This document shows positions 9,675 through 17,810 of a DNA stretch of 23,157 nucleotides, one piece after another. The DNA is from an uncultured Collinsella sp. (GTDB lineage: Bacteria; Actinomycetota; Coriobacteriia; Coriobacteriales; Coriobacteriaceae), in contig CAKTWW010000036.1 of the NCBI GenBank assembly GCA_934630855.1, positions 1-23,157 of the forward strand, given 5' to 3'. Below the pieces are notes generated by a model that was not told the origin of the DNA, searched no databases, and saw only the letters and a program-made list of their open reading frames with translations. The number at the start of each line of letters is the position of its first letter. Position 1 is the stretch's first letter. The position numbers were made by a program, and so were the translations under genes.

Positions 9675-11039
9675 ATGGCGATCACGCCTGCAGAAATCGC
9701 GGAAACCCGCGGCATGGTTGAGGAGCAGAACCTCGACATCAGGACCATCACCATGGGTGTTTCGCTCATGGGTTGCGGTGACGAGAACCTCGACCGCATG
9801 TGCACGAAGATTTACGACCACGTGACGCACACGGCTGAGCACCTGGTCGAGACCGCCGAGAACCTCGAGCGCGAGTACGGTATCCCCATCGTCAATAAGC
9901 GCGTTTCCGTCACCCCGGTGGCGCAGATCGCCGCTTGCTGCAAGGATGAGGACCTCACCCCCATCGCGCATGCCCTCGACCGCGCGGCCGAGACCCTCGG
10001 CATCGACTACCTGGGCGGCTTCTCCGCGCTCGTCCAGAAGGGCATCGGCGACGCCGACCGCCGCGTTATCCAGTCCATTCCGCAGGCGCTCGCCACCACG
10101 AGCCGCGTCTGCTCCAGCGTCAACGTTGCCAGCCTGCGTGCCGGCATCAACATGGACGCCGTACTCATGGCCGCGCAGACCATCATCGACGCCGCCAAGC
10201 TCACGGCCGACCAGGACTCCGTCGGCGCTTCCAAGTTTGTTTGCTTTGCCAATATGGTCGAAGACTCCCCGTTTATGGCGGGCGCCGTCCACGGCGGCGG
10301 CGAGGCCGACGCCGTCATCAACGTTGGTGTCTCGGGCCCTGGCGTTATGGCCGCGGCTCTGGAGACACTCCCCGACTCCGCCTCGATGATGGAAGTCGCC
10401 GAGAAGATCAAGCAGACCGCCTTTAAGATCACCCGTGCCGGCGAGCTCATGAGCCGCGAGGCCGCCCATCGCCTGGGTGTCGAGAAGGGCATCGTCGATC
10501 TGTCGCTGGCCCCCACGCCCGCCATCGGCGACTCCGTTGCCCGCATCCTCGAGATCATCGGCGTGGGCACCTGCGGTGGCCCGGGCACGACCTGTGCACT
10601 CGCCATGCTCAACGATGCCGTCAAGAAGGGCGGCGTCATGGCCAGCTCCAGCGTCGGCGGCCTCTCGGGCGCCTTTATCCCCGTGTCCGAAGACGCCGGC
10701 ATGATCGCCGCCGTCGAGGCCGGTGCACTTTCGCTCGAGAAGCTTGAGGCCATGACCTGCGTGTGCTCCGTCGGCCTTGACATGATCGCCATCCCCGGCG
10801 ACACCCCGGTCGAGACCATCGCCGGCATTATCGCCGACGAGATGGCCATCGGCGTCATCAACAACAAGACCACGGCCGTCCGTGTGATTCCCGCCATCGG
10901 CAAGGGCGTGGGCGACTGCGTCGAGTACGGCGGCCTGTTCGGCCGTGCACCCATCATGCCGGTGAACCCCAACGCCGGCACCGTGCTTGCCCATCGCGGT
11001 GGTCGATTCCCGGCGCCGCTAAACTCGCTGAAGAACTAG
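9675..11039 (+). CDS. PFL family protein (UPF0210 / DUF711)
   Basis: 454 residues, the normal length for UPF0210. The start is ATG 9675 with AGGAG at 9663-9667, preferred over in-frame ATGs at 9618 and 9645. The beginning [28 protein letters not shown] sequence, the glycine-rich [18 protein letters not shown] block and the late [13 protein letters not shown] block are typical. The family folds like pyruvate formate-lyase-related proteins; its biochemical role is not established. In many genomes it sits directly after a small ACT-domain protein (UPF0237), but no such gene lies here: upstream is the metH end and a hairpin. It could be read from the met operon or from its own start. Confidence 0.88.
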   Translation: MAITPAEIAETRGMVEEQNLDIRTITMGVSLMGCGDENLDRMCTKIYDHVTHTAEHLVETAENLEREYGIPIVNKRVSVTPVAQIAACCKDEDLTPIAHALDRAAETLGIDYLGGFSALVQKGIGDADRRVIQSIPQALATTSRVCSSVNVASLRAGINMDAVLMAAQTIIDAAKLTADQDSVGASKFVCFANMVEDSPFMAGAVHGGGEADAVINVGVSGPGVMAAALETLPDSASMMEVAEKIKQTAFKITRAGELMSREAAHRLGVEKGIVDLSLAPTPAIGDSVARILEIIGVGTCGGPGTTCALAMLNDAVKKGGVMASSSVGGLSGAFIPVSEDAGMIAAVEAGALSLEKLEAMTCVCSVGLDMIAIPGDTPVETIAGIIADEMAIGVINNKTTAVRVIPAIGKGVGDCVEYGGLFGRAPIMPVNPNAGTVLAHRGGRFPAPLNSLKN

Positions 11040-11056
11040 CTGGGAATACGGGCGAG

Positions 11057-11196
11057 GAGCCCCGCCGCCGGGCGGCAGACATATAAGGTCGCCTGCTCGG
11101 ACAGTCCTGGCTCGCACGGAGAGCACATTAAGTGCTCTCCGGCTCGTGCGGAACTCGCGATCGACCTTATATGTCTGCCGCCCGGCGGCGGGGCTC
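11057..11196. repeat. 140-bp long inverted repeat with a second hairpin inside
   Basis: The arms 11057-11091 and 11162-11196 are perfect 35-base reverse complements. The 70-base interior carries its own hairpin, GGAGAGCAC (11118-11126) with GTGCTCTCC (11132-11140), and flanking cgcac/gtgcg pieces. The element starts 17 bases after the DUF711 stop. There is no T-run, so it is not a classic terminator. It encodes nothing apparent. It resembles a non-autonomous mobile palindrome or a dispersed structural repeat. The remainder of the 323-bp gap holds a promoter-like site and the terminator at 11312-11343. Confidence 0.85.
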
Positions 11197-11297
11197 CCGC
11201 ACATCGGGACCTCGGTTGGGTTCTGTCCCTTTGGCAGTCGCTTCGCTTCTGCCCATCCTGGCTGATGCGGTGGTTTGGCGTTGGAACGGTTCTTTCT

Positions 11298-11305
11298 GAT
11301 ATATG
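11298..11305 (+). promoter_or_regulatory. Possible extended -10 ahead of the methyltransferase
   Basis: TGaTATATG at 11297-11305 fits an extended -10. TTGGCG at 11275-11280 is a possible -35, although the spacing is 19. It would start transcription just before the hairpin at 11312. Low confidence. Confidence 0.3.
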
Positions 11306-11311
11306 CTGGTT

Positions 11312-11343
11312 GCGGCTCTTCTTTTGGGAGGAGTCGCTTTTTT
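11312..11343 (+). terminator. Intrinsic terminator just upstream of the methyltransferase start
   Basis: GCGGCTCTTC (11312-11321) pairs with GAGGAGTCGC (11328-11337), ten pairs including two G-T, with loop TTTTGG, followed by six T (11338-11343). It lies only 19 bases before the GTG start codon. It either stops upstream transcription or forms part of the leader of the methyltransferase mRNA. Confidence 0.75.
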
Positions 11344-11362
11344 GTTGTGAGGGGGATGGCCC

Positions 11363-12250
11363 GTGGCTGATGATTTGATTCGTTCTGAGCTTCTTTCTAC
11401 TGACTGGAATGCTGAATGGATGCGTCTGCAGGCCGCTCGGCATCGGGCTGATGACTCTTTTGAGTGGGACAAGAGGGCTCGGCATTTTCGGCCGCTTGAG
11501 ACTGCTCCGTATGCTCGCGATTTTATGAAGCTGCTGGCACTCCAGCCTGGTGAGTCGGTGCTTGATATGGGGTGTGGGGCTGGGTCGATTGCTATTCCGC
11601 TTGCGCAGGCTGGGCATCCTGTGATTGCTGCTGATTTCTCTCCCGCTATGCTGGGCACCCTTGATGCTGGTATTGAGTATTACGGGCTTGAGGACCAGAT
11701 TACGCCGCTTGAGCTTGCCTGGGATGATGATTGGGACTTGGTTGGACCGGTCGCGAAAGCGGTAGATGTTGCCTTTGCCAGTCGCTCTGTCACCACGACC
11801 AACCTAAAAGGCGCACTTGCCAAGCTTGACCGTACGGCTCGTCGGCGTTGTGCTGTCACGATGGTCGCTAACTCTAGCCCACGCTATGACCTGCATCTGA
11901 TGAACGCCATCGGTGCCTCGGTTACCTGCAGTAATGGCTTTGTGTATGCCTTTAATATCCTCATTCAGATGGGTGCCCTGCCGCAGGTTACGTATTTTGA
12001 ATCGCCTCGTCGCGACACCTTCGATAGCCTCGAGGCGGGTGTGGCGGACTTCTCCCGCATGCTCGAGCATGGTAACGAGGATAAGGTCGACCGTCTACGC
12101 GATTACATTGCCCAGCATATGATTGAGAACCCCCATGCTGGCGAGCCGGGGTCTAAGGGCGTGCCGCAGGGACGCTTTATGCTCGACCACGTCCGTAAGG
12201 TTCGCTGGGCGTTTATTGCCTGGGAGCCGGTCTCCGCGAGTCGTCCGTAG
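11363..12250 (+). CDS. Class I SAM-dependent methyltransferase, substrate unknown
   Basis: 295 residues, beginning at GTG 11363 with GAGGGGG at 11349-11355; the ATG at 11356 is out of frame. The AdoMet-binding motif VLDMGCGAGSIAIPLA (about residues 66-81) is followed by an acidic strand end in VIAADFSPAML, so this is a Rossmann-type methyltransferase. No substrate domain can be recognised. The first 130 or so codons mostly end in T or G, unlike neighbouring genes whose codons mostly end in C; from about 11750 the usage moves toward the local norm. Together with the giant palindrome and the terminator upstream, this suggests acquisition or a mosaic origin. It has no obvious functional link to yhbY. 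Confidence 0.85.
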   Translation: MADDLIRSELLSTDWNAEWMRLQAARHRADDSFEWDKRARHFRPLETAPYARDFMKLLALQPGESVLDMGCGAGSIAIPLAQAGHPVIAADFSPAMLGTLDAGIEYYGLEDQITPLELAWDDDWDLVGPVAKAVDVAFASRSVTTTNLKGALAKLDRTARRRCAVTMVANSSPRYDLHLMNAIGASVTCSNGFVYAFNILIQMGALPQVTYFESPRRDTFDSLEAGVADFSRMLEHGNEDKVDRLRDYIAQHMIENPHAGEPGSKGVPQGRFMLDHVRKVRWAFIAWEPVSASRP

Positions 12251-12419
12251 CCCATCTATAAACCGTCTGCAGCCCGCACCGGTCACTCACTCGGCATCCG
12301 CATTCTTTTTGAACTGGGCAAACGCGCTCCACACCACGCCGTTCCTGCGCTATCGTGGGACAGCTCACGTAGATTAAGGCCCCATCGCGGGGCGCCCCAT
12401 ACATAGAAAGCGAGAACCC

Positions 12420-12719
12420 ATGGCACTGACAGGAGCCCAGGTCAAGCAGCTTCGCAGCATGGCCCATCACCTCAACCCCGCCATCATCATCGGCAAGTCC
12501 GATATCAACGAGGGCACCGTCGAGCAGACGGTCGCCTACCTGGAGAAGCATGAGCTCGTCAAGTGCTCCGTGCTGGACGGCTCCAGCCTTTCTGCCCGCG
12601 AGGCCGCCGAGGAGCTCGCCGAGCGCTCCCACGCCGAGGTCGTCCAGGTTATCGGCCGCAAGTTCTCGCTGTATCGCGAGTCCTCGCGCAAGGACATCGA
12701 GAAGATCAAGCTCGTCTAA
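12420..12719 (+). CDS. yhbY: YhbY-family (CRM domain) RNA-binding protein
   Basis: 99 residues, one CRM domain filling the whole protein. Family members associate with pre-50S ribosomal particles and are thought to help large-subunit assembly. Visible motifs are the N-terminal LRSMAHHLNPAIIIGKSDIN (the GKxxI loop) and the C-terminal GRKFSLYR strand. The length is standard. The ribosome site before ATG 12420 is weak (aagcgag). It ends with a strong terminator at 12743-12775. The 169-bp gap upstream shows a small GC hairpin (about 12380-12400) and no clear promoter. Confidence 0.93.
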   Translation: MALTGAQVKQLRSMAHHLNPAIIIGKSDINEGTVEQTVAYLEKHELVKCSVLDGSSLSAREAAEELAERSHAEVVQVIGRKFSLYRESSRKDIEKIKLV

Positions 12720-12742
12720 GCACTCGTGCATCGTATGCCTAC

Positions 12743-12775
12743 GGGGCGTCCGGGTTACCTGGACGCCCCTTTTTT
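12743..12775 (+). terminator. Intrinsic terminator of yhbY
   Basis: GGGGCGTCC (12743-12751) pairs with GGACGCCCC (12761-12769), followed by six T. The convergent regulator's stop codon (complement of 12774-12776) lies inside the T-run, so the two genes end on the same few bases. Confidence 0.9.
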
Positions 12776-15773
12776 ATCGCACAACGGCCATGCGCTTAAG
12801 CCTGCCTTCGACCAAACGCTCGTACAGACGCCGCGTCTCGGGCTCGGGCACGCCTGCAATCTGCTCTTTTAGATGATGAACATGCCCGCTGTACAAATCG
12901 ATGATGTCGCGACGGCGACCCGCGGCGTTATAGACGCGCATGGCGCAGCGAACCATATCCTCACGCGCCGTCTCCTGGCGAAGCCCTGCCTCGACCAACC
13001 ATATCGCCGACTGCAGGTCGTTTTCTTCCAGCGCCTCGTTCGCCCCGCGAATCATGCTGTCGATAAACTTGGATTGCATAATGCGACGCATGCGCACAAA
13101 GTACGTTGGATTGCAGCCATTGGGAATATAGAGCGGACCGGCATAGAGCTGCTCGACCTTTAGACACAGCTCCACCAGATGAGGCCCGCGTGCTCCCCCA
13201 CGATTTCCCAAGATTTCGCGGGTCATCTGCTCAAACAGCCGCACGTCGGTCTTAACGTAGTCGCCATTGAGCCCAATGCACTCGTTTTGAATCAGCACAC
13301 ACGACTTGCCGTCTGGCGTCGGACCCAAGGCCGAGCGCAGACGTGATATCGTCGAATACAAGTTGTTGCGGGCGCGGTTGAACTCTGCATGGGGCCACAG
13401 CTCCATGGCCAGGGTCTCGCGATCGACCAGCGCGTCCATACTCAGCGCGAGACGTTCCGCAAGCGTTGCCGCCTTCTTGCGACGCCACATCTTATCGGTG
13501 ATGGGAAACCCGTCGCGCTCGGCGCGAAACGCCCCGAACATGCGAATCTCGATATGCTCGATCGCATCGACGGCCTCGACCTCTTCGACCTGAAACAGCC
13601 GCTCGTGCGCTTCGTCCAAATCGTCGCGCAGCGTGTATCTCGAAAGCTCGCGCACCGGGAGCTTCTTGCGGATCCTTGCGCCAGGCTCGCCCAGACAATG
13701 CATGGCAAGGCGCGCAAAGAGTCGATACGACGGCTCCAGCATGCCCGGACGGTTCATGGACATCCACGCCGCCAAATCGCTGTCACGGCCCGCAGAAGCC
13801 AAGTGCAGCGCCACCGTCCACGCTTCCGAGCCGCGAACCTGCGTCTGGCTAATATCGAGCAGCTCCGCCTCCTCGCGCACCGTAACCATCGACGTGTTTC
13901 GCAAAAATGCCACGCGCTCCAGCAGCAGCGCGTTATCTCGCATATACGTCACCGTTTCGTCAACAAGCTTGAGCACCTGAACGGCACGGAACTTTGCGTT
14001 GACAGGGTGTCCCTCGGCCATCGACTGCCATCCTTCGAGCAAAAGCCCAAAGAGCTGAAGCCGATTATCGCGCACGCGCACGGCAAAACGGTCGATCTCG
14101 CTAAACGCCGCTTCGTCGGTTACCGGCAAGCCGGCGAGCAGGCGGCGTGCAGCCAGCACCATGCGCACCCAAATCGTCAGTGCCCTCAGGCTATGAATGT
14201 CGAGCGCCTCGACCATTAGGGCAAGCTCGTCATCGCGTGCATCGGTTCCTGCGAACGAGCCGTCAAAAAGCTCCACCAGCATCCGGTCTGCCCGTATAAA
14301 TAAGCCGGCGATATCCAGCTCGCAATCGTACGCCCCGTGCTCCGCGATTCCATCAAACGCATCGCCCACATCCGCATGCTCGGCCAAGCGGCGCTTTATC
14401 TCGATATGCGCCGACAACATGTCGAGTACGTCGCACGATGACGCGCGGTCCGGAAACGAAAGCGTCGTGGGGAGCCCCAGCCCGCTCTGTCCGTAGCAAA
14501 CGATGGTAAGCGCCTGGGCCACTCTCCAGGCGAGCGGGTCAATCTCTTGCGCGGCGCGCTCGCCAGCCCGCTCGATAACAGCCGCCATGCATCGGGCCAA
14601 CTTGGCGTTGGAAATGGTCACCGCCGACAGATACACGCCGAGCGCTTCAGGCAGCGTCGGCTCGTATGACAATCCATCGGTATTCATTGCCCCCAGCGCT
14701 GCGCGGCAAACGTCCGCCCCATGTCCAGTCAAGGCAAGGTCGACCCCATACTGCCCGGCAAGCTCGAGCACGACATTCCGATCTAAGAAGGCATCCGCCA
14801 GGTCCATCGCCAGGTCGCATCGGCCCGCCTTGATTAAAATGCGGACAGCGCGTCGTATAAGTTCGGGGCTGATCTCGGCGATCAGCTTGCGCAGCCTGAG
14901 CCGCGCATTGTCTTCCGTTCCCAAGCAGGCAAAACTTCGGTCGACCGGGTCAATGCCAAAGATGGGATAATCGCGCACCAGATACGACTGGTCAACCATC
15001 GATAGACGCACGCCGCACGCCTCGAGCTCTGCGATATTGCCTTCGCCCATTAAGACCATAAGGCCCGCAACGTTAAACAGCGTGTTGTTGTCGAGGGATG
15101 CCAAGTCGGCAAGTGCCGCGCCGTATACGTTGACGATCTCGTTTTCGAGCAACTGGGCGACGTCCCCCTGGCCGTACAGCCCCGTCTGCAGCGCCGAGAC
15201 CAGCTCGGGCACGCCTTGCGTAAGCTGGTAAAAATCGAGCGACGTGCTAATCGAAAAAGCCGATGCCCACGCCGAATACTCATAGGCATGCACCTTGAGC
15301 ATCTGCGCGTTGACCTTTACCGAATCCCCCAGCCCGCGGATAAGCAGACGGTTTGACGGACGGCACGTCAAAAGAACGCCCACACCCGACGCGCGCAGGC
15401 CACGAATCGTATCGATAAAGTCCTCGGTATCGCGCTGGTCGAAGACCGGCACGTTATCGATGGCGATGAGCGAATGCGGCTTGTCCTTGAGCTCCTCTGC
15501 AACCACCTCGAGCTGCATGAATACCTCGCGGCCAATGGCCCGTTCGGCCTCGATAACGCGCACCGACCCTCGCGTGAAATCGCTTTTGACCTCGCGAACA
15601 TACTGCATCAGCACCGAGGTCTTGCCAAATCCATCGGGTGCGTAAACAAGCACGATCCCGGCTTGGCGGCCCTTGATAATCAGCTCGTTCATCAGCCGAT
15701 CGCGGCGAACCAAATAGCCCCCGCCCATCGACATCACTTCGAGGTCGCTCGTATTGCCCAGATCCTGTACCAT
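12774..15773 (-). CDS. Large STAND-type regulator with C-terminal winged helix and BTAD
   Basis: 999 residues, beginning ATG 15773 with GAGGAG upstream. The N-terminus has a P-loop, APDGFGKT (45-52), and a Walker B-like strand SLIAIDNVP (about 101-109), as in MalT/LuxR-type STAND ATPases. The middle (about 250-730) is helical and repeat-like, presumably a sensing scaffold. From about residue 738, IRMFGAF...KAATLAERLALS...WPHAEFNRARNNLYSTISRLRSALG reads as an OmpR/SARP-type winged helix, followed to the C-terminus by a BTAD-like helical domain. The DNA-binding module is therefore C-terminal, opposite to classic SARPs. It has no signal peptide or membrane segment. The target is unknown. It is followed by no partner gene and preceded by a 467-bp gene-free region with palindromes, which may be its own control region. 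Confidence 0.85.
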   Translation of the reverse strand: MVQDLGNTSDLEVMSMGGGYLVRRDRLMNELIIKGRQAGIVLVYAPDGFGKTSVLMQYVREVKSDFTRGSVRVIEAERAIGREVFMQLEVVAEELKDKPHSLIAIDNVPVFDQRDTEDFIDTIRGLRASGVGVLLTCRPSNRLLIRGLGDSVKVNAQMLKVHAYEYSAWASAFSISTSLDFYQLTQGVPELVSALQTGLYGQGDVAQLLENEIVNVYGAALADLASLDNNTLFNVAGLMVLMGEGNIAELEACGVRLSMVDQSYLVRDYPIFGIDPVDRSFACLGTEDNARLRLRKLIAEISPELIRRAVRILIKAGRCDLAMDLADAFLDRNVVLELAGQYGVDLALTGHGADVCRAALGAMNTDGLSYEPTLPEALGVYLSAVTISNAKLARCMAAVIERAGERAAQEIDPLAWRVAQALTIVCYGQSGLGLPTTLSFPDRASSCDVLDMLSAHIEIKRRLAEHADVGDAFDGIAEHGAYDCELDIAGLFIRADRMLVELFDGSFAGTDARDDELALMVEALDIHSLRALTIWVRMVLAARRLLAGLPVTDEAAFSEIDRFAVRVRDNRLQLFGLLLEGWQSMAEGHPVNAKFRAVQVLKLVDETVTYMRDNALLLERVAFLRNTSMVTVREEAELLDISQTQVRGSEAWTVALHLASAGRDSDLAAWMSMNRPGMLEPSYRLFARLAMHCLGEPGARIRKKLPVRELSRYTLRDDLDEAHERLFQVEEVEAVDAIEHIEIRMFGAFRAERDGFPITDKMWRRKKAATLAERLALSMDALVDRETLAMELWPHAEFNRARNNLYSTISRLRSALGPTPDGKSCVLIQNECIGLNGDYVKTDVRLFEQMTREILGNRGGARGPHLVELCLKVEQLYAGPLYIPNGCNPTYFVRMRRIMQSKFIDSMIRGANEALEENDLQSAIWLVEAGLRQETAREDMVRCAMRVYNAAGRRRDIIDLYSGHVHHLKEQIAGVPEPETRRLYERLVEGRLKRMAVVR

Positions 15774-15851
15774 GCCCGCTCCTCAACTCGACCACATGGA
15801 TACCGTAACCGCACGACCATACCTGCCACCCTATGAATAGCGTGACACCAT

Positions 15852-15917
15852 GTTTTTGGCTGTTTGTCGGTACGCATTCGGCAAGTTTTTGTACAGCGGG
15901 CACTGCTCGTTGTTTTT
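15852..15917. promoter_or_regulatory. Spaced GTTTTT repeats upstream of the regulator
   Basis: GTTTTT occurs at 15852-15857, 15885-15890 and 15912-15917. The first two are 33 bases apart, three times the 11-base step typical of SARP-type direct repeats; the third is 27 away. This could be an autoregulatory site. Weak evidence. Confidence 0.25.
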
Positions 15918-16007
15918 CCTTCGACAGACGACTGTTTATGCAGGTCAAATAGCTTGCTGAAATGTCCCATCTGGTAGGCAGTTTACCGTAAAGGAACGAT
16001 TTTATTT

Positions 16008-16021
16008 GAGTTGCGCAACTC
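16008..16021. promoter_or_regulatory. Perfect 14-bp palindrome GAGTTGCGCAACTC
   Basis: A perfect dyad in the gene-free stretch 15774-16182 upstream of the regulator. An AT-rich block (16066-16076, containing ATAATATAT) nearby could hold a minus-strand -10. It looks like an operator for a dimeric regulator. No plus-strand gene is near, so if functional it would act on the regulator gene. Confidence 0.4.
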
Positions 16022-16182
16022 GCCTATTCCGCGCTACCGCCTGCGACTATTTAGTAGCAATTTTGCATAATATATGGTATCGAATGCATCACGTTATCTG
16101 ACTTGCGCACACTTCGCTTCTGATGAGGATGTTGCCGCGCCCCACGCCTAACGGCCGCGTGCCGACAAGTCGCTTGCCCAGC

Positions 16183-16209
16183 AAAAAAGGCCCCCGCAAA
16201 GCGGGAGCC
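16183..16209 (-). terminator. Intrinsic terminator of nagB
   Basis: GGCCCCCGC (16189-16197) pairs with GCGGGAGCC (16201-16209), with one G-T pair and a three-base loop. Six A precede it at 16183-16188, which read as T on the minus strand. It lies 32 bases after the nagB stop. Confidence 0.9.
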
Positions 16210-16240
16210 TCTCGGAGCGCAATATGGTTTCGCGGAGTCG

Positions 16241-16969
16241 TTACTCGCAGAGCGAAAGGGCAGCCTCGTCGGCGACCACGACGCAGTTGGTGTGCAGCTG
16301 CAGAATCGAGGCCGGGCACTCAGGCGTAACCGGGCCATAGCACATGTCATGCACGGCCTGGGCCTTGGCCTCGCCGTTGGCGACGACCAGGATCATGCGG
16401 GCATACATGATGGTCTGGGTACCCATGGTGTAGGCCTGACGGGGCACGTCGTCGATGCTGTCGAACAGACGGCTGTTGGCCTGAATGGTGCTCTCGGTAA
16501 GGTCGACGCAGTGCGTACCCTTGGAGAAGTGGTCATCGGGCTCGTTGAAGCCAATGTGACCGTTGTTGCCAATGCCGAGCAGCTGCAGGTCCGGGTAACC
16601 GGCGGCAGCGACGATCTTGTCGTACTCGGAGCAGGCAGCGGCGGCGTCGGGGTTGGAGCCATCGGGCACATGCGTGTTGTTCAGATCGATGTTGATGTGA
16701 TCGAAGAAGTTCTCACGCATAAAGTAGTGATAGCTCTGGGGATCGTCGTGCGAAAGGCCACGATACTCGTCAAGGTTATAGGTGCTGACCTCGGCAAAGT
16801 CGACGTCGCCCTTCTCATACCAAGCGGCGAGCTGCTTGTAGGCGCCAATCGGGGTGGAGCCGGTGGCAAGACCCAGCACGCAATCGGGCTTGAGGATAAC
16901 CTGGGCCGAGATGATATTAGCGGCCTTACGGCTCATATCCTCATAGTCTTTAGCTTTAATGATCTTCAT
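16241..16969 (-). CDS. nagB: Glucosamine-6-phosphate deaminase
   Basis: Converts glucosamine-6-phosphate to fructose-6-phosphate and ammonia in amino-sugar catabolism; cytosolic. 242 residues from ATG 16969, which has AAAGGA upstream; the open frame extends further (to 17134) but that part is unlike NagB. Motifs: LATGSTP 34-40 (phosphate site), NLDEY with Asp67, and GIGNNGHIGFNEP 132-144 with Asn136, His138 and Glu143. Asn136 stands where the E. coli enzyme has Asp; the Gram-positive short form has this residue pattern and length, so the enzyme should be active. It opposes the GlmS/GlmM direction encoded nearby. A CAAGCGCTTG palindrome and a possible promoter lie upstream. Confidence 0.96.
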   Translation of the reverse strand: MKIIKAKDYEDMSRKAANIISAQVILKPDCVLGLATGSTPIGAYKQLAAWYEKGDVDFAEVSTYNLDEYRGLSHDDPQSYHYFMRENFFDHINIDLNNTHVPDGSNPDAAAACSEYDKIVAAAGYPDLQLLGIGNNGHIGFNEPDDHFSKGTHCVDLTESTIQANSRLFDSIDDVPRQAYTMGTQTIMYARMILVVANGEAKAQAVHDMCYGPVTPECPASILQLHTNCVVVADEAALSLCE

Positions 16970-17010
16970 TACGCGTCCTTTCTCGTACAAGAGAGGCAAG
17001 GCTCCCCTTA

Positions 17011-17020
17011 CAAGCGCTTG
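17011..17020. promoter_or_regulatory. CAAGCGCTTG palindrome in the nagB leader
   Basis: A perfect 10-bp dyad 42 bases before the nagB start and downstream of the predicted promoter. The AAGCGCTT core is reminiscent of LacI-family operators. This could mediate sugar or amino-sugar control. Inference only. Confidence 0.35.
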
Positions 17021-17078
17021 CCCGCGGCCCGCGTCGGCCGCAACCAACGTGTGCGGCCACCAGGGCGAGGTCGCGTAA

Positions 17079-17107
17079 TGTATATGTCTCGTGTCCAACC
17101 GCGTCGA
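17079..17107 (-). promoter_or_regulatory. Possible nagB promoter
   Basis: On the minus strand TATACA (complement of 17079-17084) and TCGACG (complement of 17102-17107) are 17 bases apart. The -10 is good and the -35 partial. It sits 110 bases upstream of the nagB start, after the hairpin that follows the PTS IIA gene. Confidence 0.4.
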
Positions 17108-17168
17108 GGCCCCTGCCCGTCCACGGCGACCCAAAGCCTTTTAGCTTCGGACAGTTCTCATCTTGCCA

Positions 17169-17200
17169 CGGAGGGCGCCCTCTTTCAAGGGCGCCCTCCG
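17169..17200. terminator. Strong hairpin after the PTS IIA gene
   Basis: CGGAGGGCGCCC (17169-17180) and GGGCGCCCTCCG (17189-17200) form a perfect 12-bp stem with an 8-base loop, 42 bases after the PTS IIA stop. No T-run follows on the minus strand, so termination strength is uncertain; it may instead protect the mRNA 3' end. Confidence 0.5.
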
Positions 17201-17241
17201 TAAACGTGTTTGAATTGTAGGCTAAAGGCCAAACGCCCCAA

Positions 17242-17739
17242 CTAGCGCTCGCGAGCGACGATGAGCTGGTCCATCTCCTCGACATGCTCACCAATGGAGC
17301 CCTTGATACTCGAGAACTCAACAGAGTTGCATACCAAGATGGGAACCGTCACATCGTAACCCTCGGCCGCGATGGCCTCGCGGTCGAACTCGATGAGTAC
17401 ATCGCCCTTATGGACGACATCGCCCACCTGCGCATGCACGGTAAAGTGCTTGCCTTCCAGCTGAACGGTGTCCAGGCCAACGTGGATAAGCACGTCCAAA
17501 CCATCGACCGTATTGAGCGCAACGGCATGCCCCGTGGGAAAAATAGCCTCGACCTTGGCATCCGCCGGCGCAATCACGCGCGTGCCCGTGGGCTGAATTG
17601 CCACGCCCTGGCCCAAGAGACCGGTGGCAAACGTCTGATCGTTGACCTCGGAAAGCGGAATGACATCGCCCGAGATGGGAGCATCCAGCGTAAGGACTCG
17701 ACCACGCATACCAAAAGACCTCAGGACTTTAGTGAACAT
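17242..17739 (-). CDS. Glucose-type PTS EIIA component
   Basis: 165 residues from ATG 17739 with GAGGGGG upstream; the frame also has an ATG at 17760, less well placed. A single-domain EIIA(Glc)-fold protein: GTRVIAPADAKVEAIFPTGHAV precedes the active site DVLIHVGLDTVQLEGK, whose His is the residue phosphorylated by HPr. It passes phosphate to an EIIB/IIC permease not present here. In Gram-positives free IIA of this type can serve several permeases. It lies between glmM and nagB on the same strand, with gaps of about 70 and 270 bases, so it may be transcribed separately. The crr name would be reasonable, but the partner permease is unknown. Confidence 0.93.
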   Translation of the reverse strand: MFTKVLRSFGMRGRVLTLDAPISGDVIPLSEVNDQTFATGLLGQGVAIQPTGTRVIAPADAKVEAIFPTGHAVALNTVDGLDVLIHVGLDTVQLEGKHFTVHAQVGDVVHKGDVLIEFDREAIAAEGYDVTVPILVCNSVEFSSIKGSIGEHVEEMDQLIVARER

Positions 17740-17810
17740 GCTCCCCCTCGGACATACCAATCAATCAAAATAGCTTTAACAGTTTACCACTTGGCACCCG
17801 TTTTTGACCA

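Noticed and set aside
7014..10994. 1326-residue open frame antisense to metH and the UPF0210 gene
   Set aside because: It spans two secure genes and an intergenic hairpin, with composition typical of an antisense shadow.
11057..11196. Ordinary intrinsic terminator of the UPF0210 gene
   Set aside because: No T-run on either side and arms far longer than needed.
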